Origin: CBDCUC01 sp965222485
Lineage (GTDB): Bacteria; Pseudomonadota; Alphaproteobacteria; Rhizobiales; Hyphomicrobiaceae
Direction: 5' to 3'
DNA: 64,000 nucleotides
NCBI GenBank assembly: GCA_965222485.1
Contig: CBDCUC010000040.1
Location: 1,798,001-1,862,000, forward strand
In this document: positions 45,800 to 54,948 of the stretch, piece after piece
How positions within the stretch are numbered: the first letter of the stretch is position 1
Layout of the letters: each line of letters opens with the position of its first letter
Notes under the pieces: generated by a model
What the model was told of the DNA's origin: nothing
What the model saw: only the letters and a program-made list of their open reading frames with translations
Database searches by the model: none
Position numbers and translations under genes: made by a program

Positions 45800-47794
45800 A
45801 TGGTAACGCCTGCCACGCCAGAGGGGCCACGCACTGTGCGTCTTCGCAAATGGTTGCTGGATCTTCCACGCGGCTTCAAGCGCGCCATCCTGGTGCTGTC
45901 CGATTTTATGTTGTTGGCGGCCGTCGTCTGGGCGGCGGTCTCGCTGCGTTACAATGAACTTTACCTACCACCGGACGCATCAGCGTTTGCACTCCTGGTG
46001 CTGGCGCCTGTGGTGACTATTTCGACCTACGGCTGGTTCGGAATTTACCGCCTCGTGACGCGTTATGTCGGGTCGCGCGGTGTTGTGCGCATTTGTCTGC
46101 TGACTGGGCTTTCCGTTCTCATCTGGGCGCTCTTGGTGTTCATGCTCGGCCAGCAGGGCATTCCGAGGTCTGTCATTATCGCGTACGGCCTCGCGGCTAG
46201 CGCAGCCATCGTGGGCAGCCGCCAACTGGCTGCACTTTTATTGAAGTCAGTTGGTATCAAGTTACCGCGGTTACCGTTGGACGTGGAACGCAGGTCCGTG
46301 CTGATTTACGGGGCGGGCGCTACCGGTGTGCAGCTTCTGGAAGCACTGCGGCGCAATTCTAACCGTGACCCTATCGGTTTTATCGATCCCACGACCACGC
46401 TGTGGGGGCAGTATGTTTCAGGCCTCAAGGTCTATCGGCCGGAAAAAATCGGCGCTGTGATCGAGCGCGGGCAGGTTCGTGAAGTCTTGTTGGCGATGCC
46501 GGAACTGACGCCGGCACAACGGCGCGAGTTGTTGAATGACCTGAAGAGCCACCCGGTCGATGTGAAGATCCTGCCCTCGATGGAAGAAATTGCATCGGGC
46601 AAAGTCGGAATTACCGATGTCAGACCCGTGGAGGTGCAGGATCTGCTTGGACGGCCACCCGTGCCGCCACATCCTGAATTGTTGAGCCGGTCGATCCGCG
46701 GCAAGTCGATCCTGGTGACCGGTGCTGGCGGCTCGGTTGGGTCCGAACTGGTTCGCCAGATTATTCGTCAGAAACCGAGCCGTGTCGTGCTGCTCGATAT
46801 TTCAGAGGTTGCTCTGTACGAGATCGAGTTGGAGATCGCCGATGTCATAACTGAGATGCGCGATCCTACGCGACGCCCTGAGATTGTTGCTGTTCTTGGA
46901 TCCGTTCTGGATCGGCAACTGATCGAAACGACGCTGAGCGAAAATCAGGTGCAGACCATCTATCACGCGGCTGCCTACAAGCACGTGCCAATCGTGGAGA
47001 CGAATGTATTTGTGGGCCTTGAGAACAATACCTTTGGTTGTCTGGTCATTGCGTCTGCTGCCGAGGCATTGGGTGTAGAGCGGTGCGTGCTCATCTCGAC
47101 GGACAAGGCCGTGCGACCGACCAATATCATGGGCGCGACCAAGCGGCTAAGTGAGTTGATATTGCAGGCCAAAGCCGCCGAGGCGGAAGCCGAAACAGTA
47201 TTTACGATGGTGCGGTTTGGTAATGTGCTCGGCAGCTCTGGATCGGTCGTGCGACGCTTTCGTGAGCAGATTGAGTCCGGCGGCCCGGTTACCGTGACAC
47301 ATCCCGATGTGACCCGTTATTTTATGTCCATTCCCGAAGCTGCTGAGCTGGTTATTCAGGCCGGCGCAATGGCGAGTGGCGGCGAGGTATTCGTGCTCGA
47401 TATGGGTGAACCGGTGAGGATTGACGATTTGGCTCGACTGATGATCAAGCTTGCCGGATTTGAGGTCAAAGATGACAATCGCCCGGATGGTGACATTGAG
47501 ATTTCCTACACAGGCCTGAGGTTGGGTGAAAAGCTCTACGAGGAGCTGCTGATTGGCGAGAATACCACCGGTACCGAGCACCCGCGGATACTTCAGTCTG
47601 ACGAGCCATTCCTCTCTACTGAGGACCTAAACAGGGAATTGGAGGACCTTCGCGAAGCAATAAGCTTGCGCGACGCGGATGCGATCACGCGGGTCCTGCT
47701 GCGTACCGTAGAGGGCTATCAATCTTCGACCTCACCGGGCGTCAGCGAGTCTCAGGCAACAATATGGGTGCCCGCCTCTCGGACACTTCACTGA
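45800..47794 (+). CDS. Membrane-bound nucleotide-sugar epimerase/dehydratase (CapD/FlaA1-like)
   Basis: This 664-residue protein has four or five N-terminal membrane spans (about 30-150), a CoA-binding-like Rossmann domain (VLIYGAGATGVQLLEALR) and an extended SDR domain from about residue 295 (ILVTGAGGSVGSELVRQI, ISTDKAVRPTNIMGATKR, FGNVLGSSGSVV). This layout matches WbpM, PglF and CapD, which act as 4,6-dehydratases or epimerases on UDP-HexNAc for surface glycans. The catalytic Tyr is replaced by Met in such families, consistent with IMGATK here. The GT4 gene starts two bases after its stop. Confidence 0.93.
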   Translation: MVTPATPEGPRTVRLRKWLLDLPRGFKRAILVLSDFMLLAAVVWAAVSLRYNELYLPPDASAFALLVLAPVVTISTYGWFGIYRLVTRYVGSRGVVRICLLTGLSVLIWALLVFMLGQQGIPRSVIIAYGLAASAAIVGSRQLAALLLKSVGIKLPRLPLDVERRSVLIYGAGATGVQLLEALRRNSNRDPIGFIDPTTTLWGQYVSGLKVYRPEKIGAVIERGQVREVLLAMPELTPAQRRELLNDLKSHPVDVKILPSMEEIASGKVGITDVRPVEVQDLLGRPPVPPHPELLSRSIRGKSILVTGAGGSVGSELVRQIIRQKPSRVVLLDISEVALYEIELEIADVITEMRDPTRRPEIVAVLGSVLDRQLIETTLSENQVQTIYHAAAYKHVPIVETNVFVGLENNTFGCLVIASAAEALGVERCVLISTDKAVRPTNIMGATKRLSELILQAKAAEAEAETVFTMVRFGNVLGSSGSVVRRFREQIESGGPVTVTHPDVTRYFMSIPEAAELVIQAGAMASGGEVFVLDMGEPVRIDDLARLMIKLAGFEVKDDNRPDGDIEISYTGLRLGEKLYEELLIGENTTGTEHPRILQSDEPFLSTEDLNRELEDLREAISLRDADAITRVLLRTVEGYQSSTSPGVSESQATIWVPASRTLH

Positions 47795-47795
47795 C

Positions 47796-48935
47796 ATGAA
47801 TGCAACATCGCCACCCGAGCACGCTGTTAAGCGGGTTGCAATAATTGCCCCTTCTGAGCGTTCGCTCTTGAATCTTCGCTCTTCATTGATGTCGGAGCTC
47901 TTTGGCCGCCGCCATCAGGTTTTATGCTTTGCGCCTGACATTTCTGCACAGGGTGGCGAGGCCCTCGCAGCTATGGGGGCTGATTATGCCGACCTTCAAT
48001 ATAAACCGGACAGTTTTGCCCTGTTCAAAGAACGGGCCGCCATCGCCAATGCGGCAGATATTCTGTCTGATTGGAATGCCACGACTGTATTGGCTTACGG
48101 CCGACGCTCCATGCCGTTTGGAGTTAGCGCTGCCCGCCGCGCCCGCGTCAAACGCATCGTGGCGCTGTTGAATGTCTTGCCACAAAACGACCGCCATGCA
48201 CCTCTCGATGAGGAGTATGCACATCCGCGTCTGGCTGCGACCTTGAAGAATGCTCACGCGGTTGTTTGTCACAATAATGATGACGCAGTCTATCTTCGCT
48301 CCAACGGACTTGTGCGCGAAGATTGCACACCGGTCGTGGTTCCGGGCGCGGGCGTCAATCTTGAACACTATGCGAATGTTGACCTTCCGCCGCTAGGCAA
48401 CGGGCTCGTGTTCGCAATGATCGCGACGCTAGAAGCGTCGCGAGGCGTACTAACATATTGCGATGGTGCCGCAAGATTGCGTGCTAGGGCGCCGCAAGCA
48501 CGTTTTTTGCTCGCGGGCCACCCGGGATCTGGAGACGACGCGATAACCGCAGCTATGCTCCGGCGTTATGACGGTACAGTTGAATTCGTAGGTGAAGTTG
48601 CTGATCCGTTGACTGTGTTGTCGCGCTGTCATGTTTTCGTCTACCCTTCGCGTGTCGAGGGAATGCCGCGTGCCGTGCTCGAAGCATTGGCTGCTTCGCG
48701 CCCTATCATCACCACCGATGCACCTGGCTGCCGCGAAACGGTGGATGAGCGGGTTAACGGCATTCTTGTGCCTCCTGGCAGCGTTGATGAACTTGTTCTT
48801 GCCATAGAGAGCCTGCTGCGACGGCCTGATTTGATCCCTGCCATGGCAAGAGCGAGCCGCCTCAAAGCCGAGCGCCGCTTTGACGAACGTGCGGTGAACG
48901 GCACACTCTGCGAGGCTTTGGGTCTTGATTCGTGA
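47796..48935 (+). CDS. Glycosyltransferase family 4
   Basis: This 379-residue GT-B protein ends with a typical GT4 donor domain: FVYPSRVEGMPRAVLEALA, then RPIITTDAPGCRETVDERVNG and LVPPGSVDELVLAIESLL. The first half (RHQVLCFAPDIS, ADYADLQYKP) is the acceptor domain. It probably adds a sugar to an undecaprenyl-linked glycan. It abuts the epimerase-dehydratase gene, so the two should be cotranscribed. Confidence 0.92.
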   Translation: MNATSPPEHAVKRVAIIAPSERSLLNLRSSLMSELFGRRHQVLCFAPDISAQGGEALAAMGADYADLQYKPDSFALFKERAAIANAADILSDWNATTVLAYGRRSMPFGVSAARRARVKRIVALLNVLPQNDRHAPLDEEYAHPRLAATLKNAHAVVCHNNDDAVYLRSNGLVREDCTPVVVPGAGVNLEHYANVDLPPLGNGLVFAMIATLEASRGVLTYCDGAARLRARAPQARFLLAGHPGSGDDAITAAMLRRYDGTVEFVGEVADPLTVLSRCHVFVYPSRVEGMPRAVLEALAASRPIITTDAPGCRETVDERVNGILVPPGSVDELVLAIESLLRRPDLIPAMARASRLKAERRFDERAVNGTLCEALGLDS

Positions 48936-49176
48936 CTGCGGACAGAGCTTTTCACGCAGACTTGAACTCAATTCAATGGAAGCTTGCAACGCGTTGGCTT
49001 CAGCATCCGAATAAAGAGAACCAAATAATTGGTGCAGTGCGCGCCGGTTTTTGGCCATGAATCTCTTTCACGGGAAGGAAGAGAACGGGCCGGCGGCGGA
49101 ACATTGACCAGTGAATGTGACGTGTCCGCAGGAACAGGGTCCAATTGCGCGCACCACGCAATAGTCGGGAGACGAC

Positions 49177-49926
49177 ATGCTGAATGGCCGACGTATCGGC
49201 GTAATCATACCCGCGCTAAATGAAGAGCGCGCGATTGCGAAAGTAATCGGCGATATTCCCGCCTGGGTGGACCAGATTATCGTTGCGGACAATGGATCGC
49301 AGGACATGACAGCCGATGTCGCGCGAGGCTGTGGTGCTTATGTCGTCTGCGAGCCGGAGCGTGGGTATGGCGCTGCATGCCTGGCCGGTATTGCGGCATT
49401 AGCGCAAACGGATATCATTGTTTTCCTGGACGGAGATTACTCCGACTATCCGCAGGATATGAAAGCACTGGTTGCCCCCATTTTGAATGGAAGCAGTGAA
49501 TTGGTCATCGGTTCGCGTGCGCTGGGCGGTGCGGAACCCCGCTCACTAACGCCGCAGCAGCGGTTCGGGAACCGGCTTGCAACCTATCTTATCGGTGTTT
49601 TCTGGGGTGCTTCGTTTACCGATCTTGGTCCCTTCCGCGCCATTAGCGCGCCGGCCTTGAAAGCATTACACATGTCTGATCGTGACTACGGCTGGACGGT
49701 GGAAATGCAGGTGAAGGCGGCGCGTCTTGGGCTATCGTATTGTGAAGTGCCAGTGCGCTACCGTGTTCGTATCGGAACCTCAAAAGTATCAGGAACCCTG
49801 AAGGGTACGATCCTTGCCGGCACCAAGATCCTGTCCGTGATAGCACGCCATGCGCTAACGGTGACACCCAAGCTGGTGCCGGAAAACCTTGGCGGCTGTG
49901 GCAGCGAGCAGAAATCCAGACTCTAA
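49177..49926 (+). CDS. Glycosyltransferase family 2
   Basis: This 249-residue GT-A transferase has GVIIPALNEERAIAKVIGDI, VADNGSQDMTADVA, ERGYGAACLAGI and the metal site FLDGDYSDYPQD. The later TDLGPFRAI and YGWTVEMQVKAA match the dolichyl-phosphate-sugar synthase-like group. No long C-terminal membrane domain is present. It has a GGGAGA ribosome-binding site and lies 241 bases after the GT4 gene. Confidence 0.92.
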   Translation: MLNGRRIGVIIPALNEERAIAKVIGDIPAWVDQIIVADNGSQDMTADVARGCGAYVVCEPERGYGAACLAGIAALAQTDIIVFLDGDYSDYPQDMKALVAPILNGSSELVIGSRALGGAEPRSLTPQQRFGNRLATYLIGVFWGASFTDLGPFRAISAPALKALHMSDRDYGWTVEMQVKAARLGLSYCEVPVRYRVRIGTSKVSGTLKGTILAGTKILSVIARHALTVTPKLVPENLGGCGSEQKSRL

Positions 49927-50087
49927 AGCGTTTCTGGACTGCGCCTCTACAATTCTGGTTACATGCAATGCCGACCCTTTGAGGCGCCGCGGCCTTCCGT
50001 CAGCGGCTACCGCTGTGGCTGCTTGCCGCGCGGGCCCGGAACGGTTCGCGAATTGACCAGGCCGCGCACAATCCTTATGTCACTGGC

Positions 50088-50600
50088 ATGGCTTTGAAAC
50101 AGATCATAACGCTGCCCGATCCATTGTTGCGGCAGGTCTCAGAACCTATAGAGCAGGTAGATCCTGAGATTACGAACCTCATGGATGATATGCTTGAGAC
50201 TATGTACGACGCCCCGGGGATCGGGCTTGCTGCCGTACAGGTCGGGGTGCCGCGGCGCCTTGTCGTGATCGATGCTTCGGCCGACGACGAGCCACCTCAG
50301 CCCTTGTGCATGGTCAATCCAGAGATTGTCCGGCTTGGGGACGAAATGCGCACTTACGAGGAAGGCTGCTTGTCATTGCCCGATGTGCGAATTGAGATCG
50401 AGCGCCCCGCCGACGTGACCGTGCGTTACATCGATCGGGAGGGTAAGCAGCGCGAGCTGGATGCCGATGGGCTGCTTGCGACCGCGATCCAGCACGAGGT
50501 CGACCATCTCGATGGAAAACTGATTATCGATTTTCTCTCCCGCCTAAAGCGCGATATTATTGTGCGGCGATTCAAGAAACAGTCTCGTTCGACGGCTTGA
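50088..50600 (+). CDS. def: Peptide deformylase
   Basis: This 170-residue metalloenzyme removes the formyl group from nascent N-terminal Met. The three family motifs are intact: GIGLAAVQVG, EGCLSLP with the metal Cys, and QHEVDHLDG with the metal His pair and catalytic Glu. It precedes fmt, so one locus makes both the enzyme that adds and the enzyme that removes the formyl group. Confidence 0.97.
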   Translation: MALKQIITLPDPLLRQVSEPIEQVDPEITNLMDDMLETMYDAPGIGLAAVQVGVPRRLVVIDASADDEPPQPLCMVNPEIVRLGDEMRTYEEGCLSLPDVRIEIERPADVTVRYIDREGKQRELDADGLLATAIQHEVDHLDGKLIIDFLSRLKRDIIVRRFKKQSRSTA

Positions 50601-50682
50601 GCCTGTGATTCAACTCATGCAGGTGCCGATAGCGGCAGCGTGCAATAAATGATCCTAACGATCGAAAGGCTGCGACGATAAT

Positions 50683-51642
50683 TTGCGCATTGTATTCATG
50701 GGTACGCCAGACTTCGCGGTGCCGACGCTATCGGAGCTCATTGCCGCGGGGCATGATGTTGCCGCGGTCTATTCGCAACCCCCTCGGCCTGCTGGCCGTG
50801 GTATGGCCGAACGGCCCTCGCCCGTACAGGCATTCGCCGAAAGTGCCGGCCTGCACGTCTTGAACCCAACGAGTTTTAAGGGGGCAGCGGAACGGGAACA
50901 ATTCGAACGCCACGAGGCCGACGTTGCCGTTGTCGTGGCGTATGGTTTGCTGCTTCCTGCGGCCATTCTGAACGCTCCGCGTCACGGCTGCTTTAACCTG
51001 CACGCTTCTGCCTTGCCGCGTTGGCGTGGTGCCGCCCCCATTCAGCGCGCGATCATGGCCGGTGACGAGACGACAGCGGTGATGGTTATGCGCATGGAAA
51101 AAGGGCTGGACACAGGCCCGATTTGCACCGGCGATTATATTGCCATTACGCCGGATATGACAGCCGGAGAACTGCATGACGAACTGGCGGTCGTTGGCGC
51201 GAACTTGATGGTTCGTACGCTTGCAGCCCTGCAGCGCGGCACCTTGGAAATGACCGCGCAGCCCGACGAGGGCATTACTTACGCAAGCAAGATCGAGAAG
51301 AAGGAAGCCCGTATTGATTTCACCAGGACTGCGGGTGAGGTGCACAACCTTGTTCGGGGTCTGTCGCCGTTTCCCGGCGCCTGGTTTGAGGCGACGCCGG
51401 CGAACAAACCGGATGCGAAACCGGAGCGGATAAAGGTTTTGCGCAGCGAATTGCGCTCAGACGCGGCGTTGGAGCCCGGCAGTCAACCCGGCGTGATCCT
51501 GGACGGCGCGCTGACGATCTCCTGTGGCAGCGGGGCGGTGCGTTTGCTTAAAGTGCAGCGCGCGGGAAAGAAGCCGGCAGATGCAAAAGAATTCCTGCGG
51601 GGGTTTCAGCTGCAACGCGGGCAGGTCCTGCAGCCTCAATGA
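50683..51642 (+). CDS. fmt: Methionyl-tRNA formyltransferase
   Basis: This 319-residue enzyme formylates initiator Met-tRNA with 10-formyl-THF. It has the N-terminal RIVFMGTPDFAVPTLSELI, YSQPPRPAGRG, the folate-site HASALPRWRGAAPIQRAI and the aspartate in GLDTGPI. The start is TTG at 50683, required because RIVFMG is the family N-terminus; the next ATG would cut into the Rossmann strand. It lies 82 bases after def. Confidence 0.96.
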   Translation: MRIVFMGTPDFAVPTLSELIAAGHDVAAVYSQPPRPAGRGMAERPSPVQAFAESAGLHVLNPTSFKGAAEREQFERHEADVAVVVAYGLLLPAAILNAPRHGCFNLHASALPRWRGAAPIQRAIMAGDETTAVMVMRMEKGLDTGPICTGDYIAITPDMTAGELHDELAVVGANLMVRTLAALQRGTLEMTAQPDEGITYASKIEKKEARIDFTRTAGEVHNLVRGLSPFPGAWFEATPANKPDAKPERIKVLRSELRSDAALEPGSQPGVILDGALTISCGSGAVRLLKVQRAGKKPADAKEFLRGFQLQRGQVLQPQ

Positions 51643-51869
51643 GGTTTTAGATGGTTGTTCGCAAAGCTATGCAGGCAAACGTCGTTAAGCAATGTTAAGG
51701 ATTGAACCTCTCAATCCCGCTTCAAGCCAATATTGTAGGGTGATCAGCACATCCAGGCCTTCGCCGGCCAGTGCTTGGCGGATCTGTTTACGCACCGGTT
51801 GATCCGGTTCGGACGACAGTTGCGCCCGTGCAGAAAATCCAACGATTGCTCACTGGGAGCCTGTAAAAC

Positions 51870-52256
51870 ATGCGTACCCTAACTGCCATATTCTCCGCCG
51901 CCCTCATGACCTCTGTCCTATCAGCACCTGCCTTTGCGGGCGGAGCGTCCACAACGCGTATCGAGACGCGGCCCTACTATGGTGCGGTCGTCACGCTTGA
52001 AAGCGGCGTTCGTGTTTTTCGGCCGTTGCCGCCAACCAAGCGCGTTATTATCAACCCGAACGGTGATACGCCTCTTGCCTTGAGCATCAACGAGACGGAG
52101 ATCAATGAGCGCAGCTACAATTACAACTATAATTATCATGAAGGGCGCCATGGTTCGCACTACGGCCGAGGTGCGTTCTATGGCAATTTTGCCCATGGAC
52201 GCCGTGGCTTCAGCGGCGGAAAGCGCGGCAGCTCGGTTGGTGGCGGCGTACGCTAA
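51870..52256 (+). CDS. Small exported Tyr/Asn/Gly-rich protein
   Basis: This 128-residue protein begins with a clear signal peptide (LTAIFSAALMTSVLSAPAFA). After about 60 mature residues the sequence turns low-complexity: SYNYNYNYHE, then HGSHYGRGAFYGNFAHGRRG and GGKRGSSVGGG. The repeats of Tyr-Asn and Gly-Arg suggest a disordered surface or periplasmic protein. I recognise no family. It separates fmt from truA. Confidence 0.68.
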   Translation: MRTLTAIFSAALMTSVLSAPAFAGGASTTRIETRPYYGAVVTLESGVRVFRPLPPTKRVIINPNGDTPLALSINETEINERSYNYNYNYHEGRHGSHYGRGAFYGNFAHGRRGFSGGKRGSSVGGGVR

Positions 52257-52379
52257 TCGTGGCCCGTATAGGCTGAGTTGGTTTTTCCCGCCATGTCTCG
52301 CATGGCTGGCGAATAACGGGGCTTGGGAAACGCAATACGCAGGATGATCTCCCACCGACAAGATTCCCGCGGGGATTGC

Positions 52380-52435
52380 CCCGGTCCCGCTGACCGGGTA
52401 GAGCAGAAATAGATGTCGGGCCCCAGACGGCCCGA
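52380..52435. other. Two hairpins between secreted protein and truA
   Basis: CCCGGT/ACCGGG (52380-52398) and TCGGGCC/GGCCCGA (52416-52435) form two compact stems. There is no clear T-run, so they may be weak terminators or leader structures of truA. Confidence 0.45.
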
Positions 52436-52525
52436 TGACATTCTTCCGCTCGGCGATGAAGACTGTGGCGCTTGGTGGCTACATTCGTTTCGCTCTGCCG
52501 AACCGACCGCTGGCCAGTAATATCC

Positions 52526-53290
52526 ATGCCCCGCTACCGCATCATAATTGAATACGTCGGGACACCCTTTGTCGGCTGGCAGTCGCAAGCGAGCGGCGCA
52601 AGTGTCCAGGACACTCTGGCTGAAGCCATTTTTCAGTTCAGCGGTGAGAAGACGAGCGTTCGTGGTGCAGGACGCACGGACTCAGGTGTGCATGCGCTCG
52701 GACAGGCTGGGCATTTCGACCTGGAACGAGAGTGGGCCTGCTTTCGCGTGCAAGAGGCGTTGAATTTTCATCTGCGCCCAGCCCCGATAACAATTCTGCA
52801 ATGCGCTCACGTTTCCAATGATTTCGATGCGCGTTTCAGTGCAACGGCGCGGCATTATCTTTACCGCATCTTGTGCCGCCGCGCCCCGCCCGCGATCGAT
52901 CGGGAGCGTGTATGGTGGATACCGCGCGAACTTAACGTTGCCACCATGGCTGACGCTGCCAACTGCCTCGTAGGTCACCACGACTTTACGACCTTCAGGG
53001 CGGCGGCTTGTCAGGCAAATTCGCCTATGAGAACGCTTGATCGTTTGGCCGTAAGCCGGCGGGGAAACGAAATTCACATCGTGGCCAGCGCACGTTCGTT
53101 TCTACATAATCAAGTCCGGTCGATTGCAGGAACATTGAAGCTTGTGGGAGAAGGTAAGTGGTCGCCACAGGACGTCGAGGACGCCTTGCAGGCACGGGAT
53201 CGCACGAAATGCGGCGTTGTCGCACCAGCTTGCGGCCTCTATCTGACAAAAGTGGACTACCCACCAGACAATAACGATGCATTTGACTGA
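52526..53290 (+). CDS. truA: tRNA pseudouridine synthase A
   Basis: This 254-residue enzyme makes pseudouridine at tRNA positions 38-40. It has MPRYRIIIEYVGTPFVGWQ at the start, the catalytic GAGRTDSGVHALGQ, HFDARFSATARHYLYRI and the C-terminal FLHNQVRSIAGTL. The upstream 18 codons of the frame lack similarity, so the later ATG was chosen. It converges with folE. Confidence 0.97.
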   Translation: MPRYRIIIEYVGTPFVGWQSQASGASVQDTLAEAIFQFSGEKTSVRGAGRTDSGVHALGQAGHFDLEREWACFRVQEALNFHLRPAPITILQCAHVSNDFDARFSATARHYLYRILCRRAPPAIDRERVWWIPRELNVATMADAANCLVGHHDFTTFRAAACQANSPMRTLDRLAVSRRGNEIHIVASARSFLHNQVRSIAGTLKLVGEGKWSPQDVEDALQARDRTKCGVVAPACGLYLTKVDYPPDNNDAFD

Positions 53291-53351
53291 ATGGTTTTTG
53301 GTATCGCTGCTCTAATCAGGTCGCGTTATTTTCCACGCCCGCAAGACGACG

Positions 53352-53975
53352 TCAGGAGTCCTGCTGCACAGCACTCAGGAATTCCTGGCGTGTCAGCGCG
53401 TTATCACGAAACACGCCAAGCATGCGGCTGGTCATCAGGTCGGTCCCCGGCTTATGAACGCCGCGTGCCGTCATGCAGTGATGCTCCGCCTTGATGACGA
53501 CGCCAACACCTTGCGGGGCCAGCACTTCCTCAATGGTATTCGCGATCTGCGCTGTCATCTTTTCCTGGATTTGCAGGCGCTTTGCGAAGATGTCCACCAG
53601 CCGTGCCAATTTAGAGATTCCGACGACCCGGCCATTTGGGATGTATGCCACCCAGGCGCGACCAATGATCGGTGCCATGTGGTGTTCGCAATGGCTTTCA
53701 AACCGGATGCCGCGCAGTACGATCATCTCGTCGTATCCCTCGATTTCCTCGAAGGTCTTACGCAGAACCTCACCAGGGTCCTCTTTGTACCCGCGGAAAT
53801 ACTCTTCAAGAGCGCTTGTGACGCGACTAGGCGTTTCGTGCAGGCCATCGCGTGCTGGATCATCACCTGTCCAGCGTATAATCGTGCGTACAGCCTCCTC
53901 GACGTCTTCACGGCGCGGCCGGTCTGTAGCTTGAGGAAGCTCGATAGCGGTGGGACGCTTGGCGGTGCTCGTCAT
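53352..53975 (-). CDS. folE: GTP cyclohydrolase I
   Basis: This 207-residue enzyme converts GTP to 7,8-dihydroneopterin triphosphate for folate and queuosine-type pathways. It shows FESHCEHHMAPIIGRAWVAY with zinc Cys and His, GISKLARLVDIFAKRLQIQE, and EAEHHC-like KAEHHCMTARGV with the second zinc Cys. It is the zinc-dependent FolE type. It converges on truA. Confidence 0.97.
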   Translation of the reverse strand: MTSTAKRPTAIELPQATDRPRREDVEEAVRTIIRWTGDDPARDGLHETPSRVTSALEEYFRGYKEDPGEVLRKTFEEIEGYDEMIVLRGIRFESHCEHHMAPIIGRAWVAYIPNGRVVGISKLARLVDIFAKRLQIQEKMTAQIANTIEEVLAPQGVGVVIKAEHHCMTARGVHKPGTDLMTSRMLGVFRDNALTRQEFLSAVQQDS

Positions 53976-54476
53976 GATCGTAGGGGAAACTTTCTTAGTT
54001 GTGCCGATTTGTCGTTCGGCTTGAGATAGGGACTAGAAATTCCGAAATGGAAATTCCTGTCTGCGAAAGGCACGTGTCCTCGTCGGCTAGCCTGCCGGCC
54101 GCGATCACCCGCAATCCGGCTTTTTACCCGACAATAAAGAAAACAAATGCGTCGCGAAAGTGCGCTGCGCCTCACGATGACGTGGGAACGAGTGAATTGC
54201 GAAGGGCACAGGCACCTTGTTTCGTGAATGCTGGTGTTCCCGGACGAGGACGGAATTTGACTGATTTCAAGGCTGATCCCGTGTTTGTGGATTATTGTCT
54301 CAAAATTAGGGCCGGTTGGGCTGCGCCATTTGGAGAATTGCTTGGTTCAGCAACAATCAACTAGTGCGGTTAGTGCTGCCCAGGTAAGGGGGGGCGGGGG
54401 AGGACCGCAATTGGGCCGACCTTCGCGGCTAACCAATCATTCAACTATCTGGAAAATGACAATTGTGGAGAAAACA
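53976..54476. other. Intergenic region, no gene
   Basis: These 501 bases hold the divergent promoters of folE and the next small secreted-protein gene. A 121-codon plus-strand frame exists here but has no ribosome-binding site, signal or domain pattern. A G-rich tract (GGGGGGCGGGGG-like) occurs near 54388-54402. Confidence 0.45.
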
Positions 54477-54833
54477 ATGAGCCGGATGATCAATGTCGCA
54501 GCAATAGCAATCTTGGCGGTGGCAACAATCTTTGTCGCAGTAGGGGCAGTTCTTGCCGGCGACTTTGCTGGTACGTGGAATGTCACGGATACCAGTGGAA
54601 AGGAATTTCAGATTGTTCTGAGCGCAGATGGTAGTGCCTCGGCCGATCGTAGCGGCCATGATATGACGGGCACTTGGAAGGACGAGAACGGGGCTGCCGT
54701 CATTACGTGGAATTCCGGATGGACCACAAAAATCGAGAAAGACGGCAACGGCTACAAAAAGAGCGCATACGGCAAAGATGTGTCGCTCGGTGGAAAGCCT
54801 ACGAATACGTCCCCTGCGGCCAAGGCAAAGTAG
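54477..54833 (+). CDS. Small exported lipocalin-like protein
   Basis: This 118-residue protein has a signal peptide (AAIAILAVATIFVAVGAVLA) and a short beta-rich domain (GTWNVTDTSGKEFQIVLSAD, GTWKDENGAAVITWNSGW) resembling small extracellular beta-barrel domains. The tail is Lys/Ser/Ala-rich. The ATG at 54477 has GGAG seven bases upstream. The family is not named with certainty. Confidence 0.72.
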   Translation: MSRMINVAAIAILAVATIFVAVGAVLAGDFAGTWNVTDTSGKEFQIVLSADGSASADRSGHDMTGTWKDENGAAVITWNSGWTTKIEKDGNGYKKSAYGKDVSLGGKPTNTSPAAKAK

Positions 54834-54869
54834 CGCGGTTGGGCAATTTAGGCCATGAATGGTCACGGA

Positions 54870-54920
54870 TCTGGGACTGCCGGAGCGGGCACTCCCGCTC
54901 CGCCGCAAAACTGTCCCAGA
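54870..54920. terminator. Nested hairpin between converging genes
   Basis: An inner stem GGAGCGGG (54882-54889) pairs with CCCGCTCC (54894-54901) and sits inside an outer stem TCTGGGAC (54870-54877) / GTCCCAGA (54913-54920). It lies between the secreted-protein gene and ilvD. There is no T-run, so termination is likely but not certain. Confidence 0.6.
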
Positions 54921-54948
54921 CTCTCATGATTGATGGCAGCCAGCTGCG

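Noticed and set aside
53999..54364. 121-codon plus-strand frame upstream of the small secreted protein
   Set aside because: There is no ribosome-binding site or domain pattern, the composition looks random, and it ends in a G-rich spacer.
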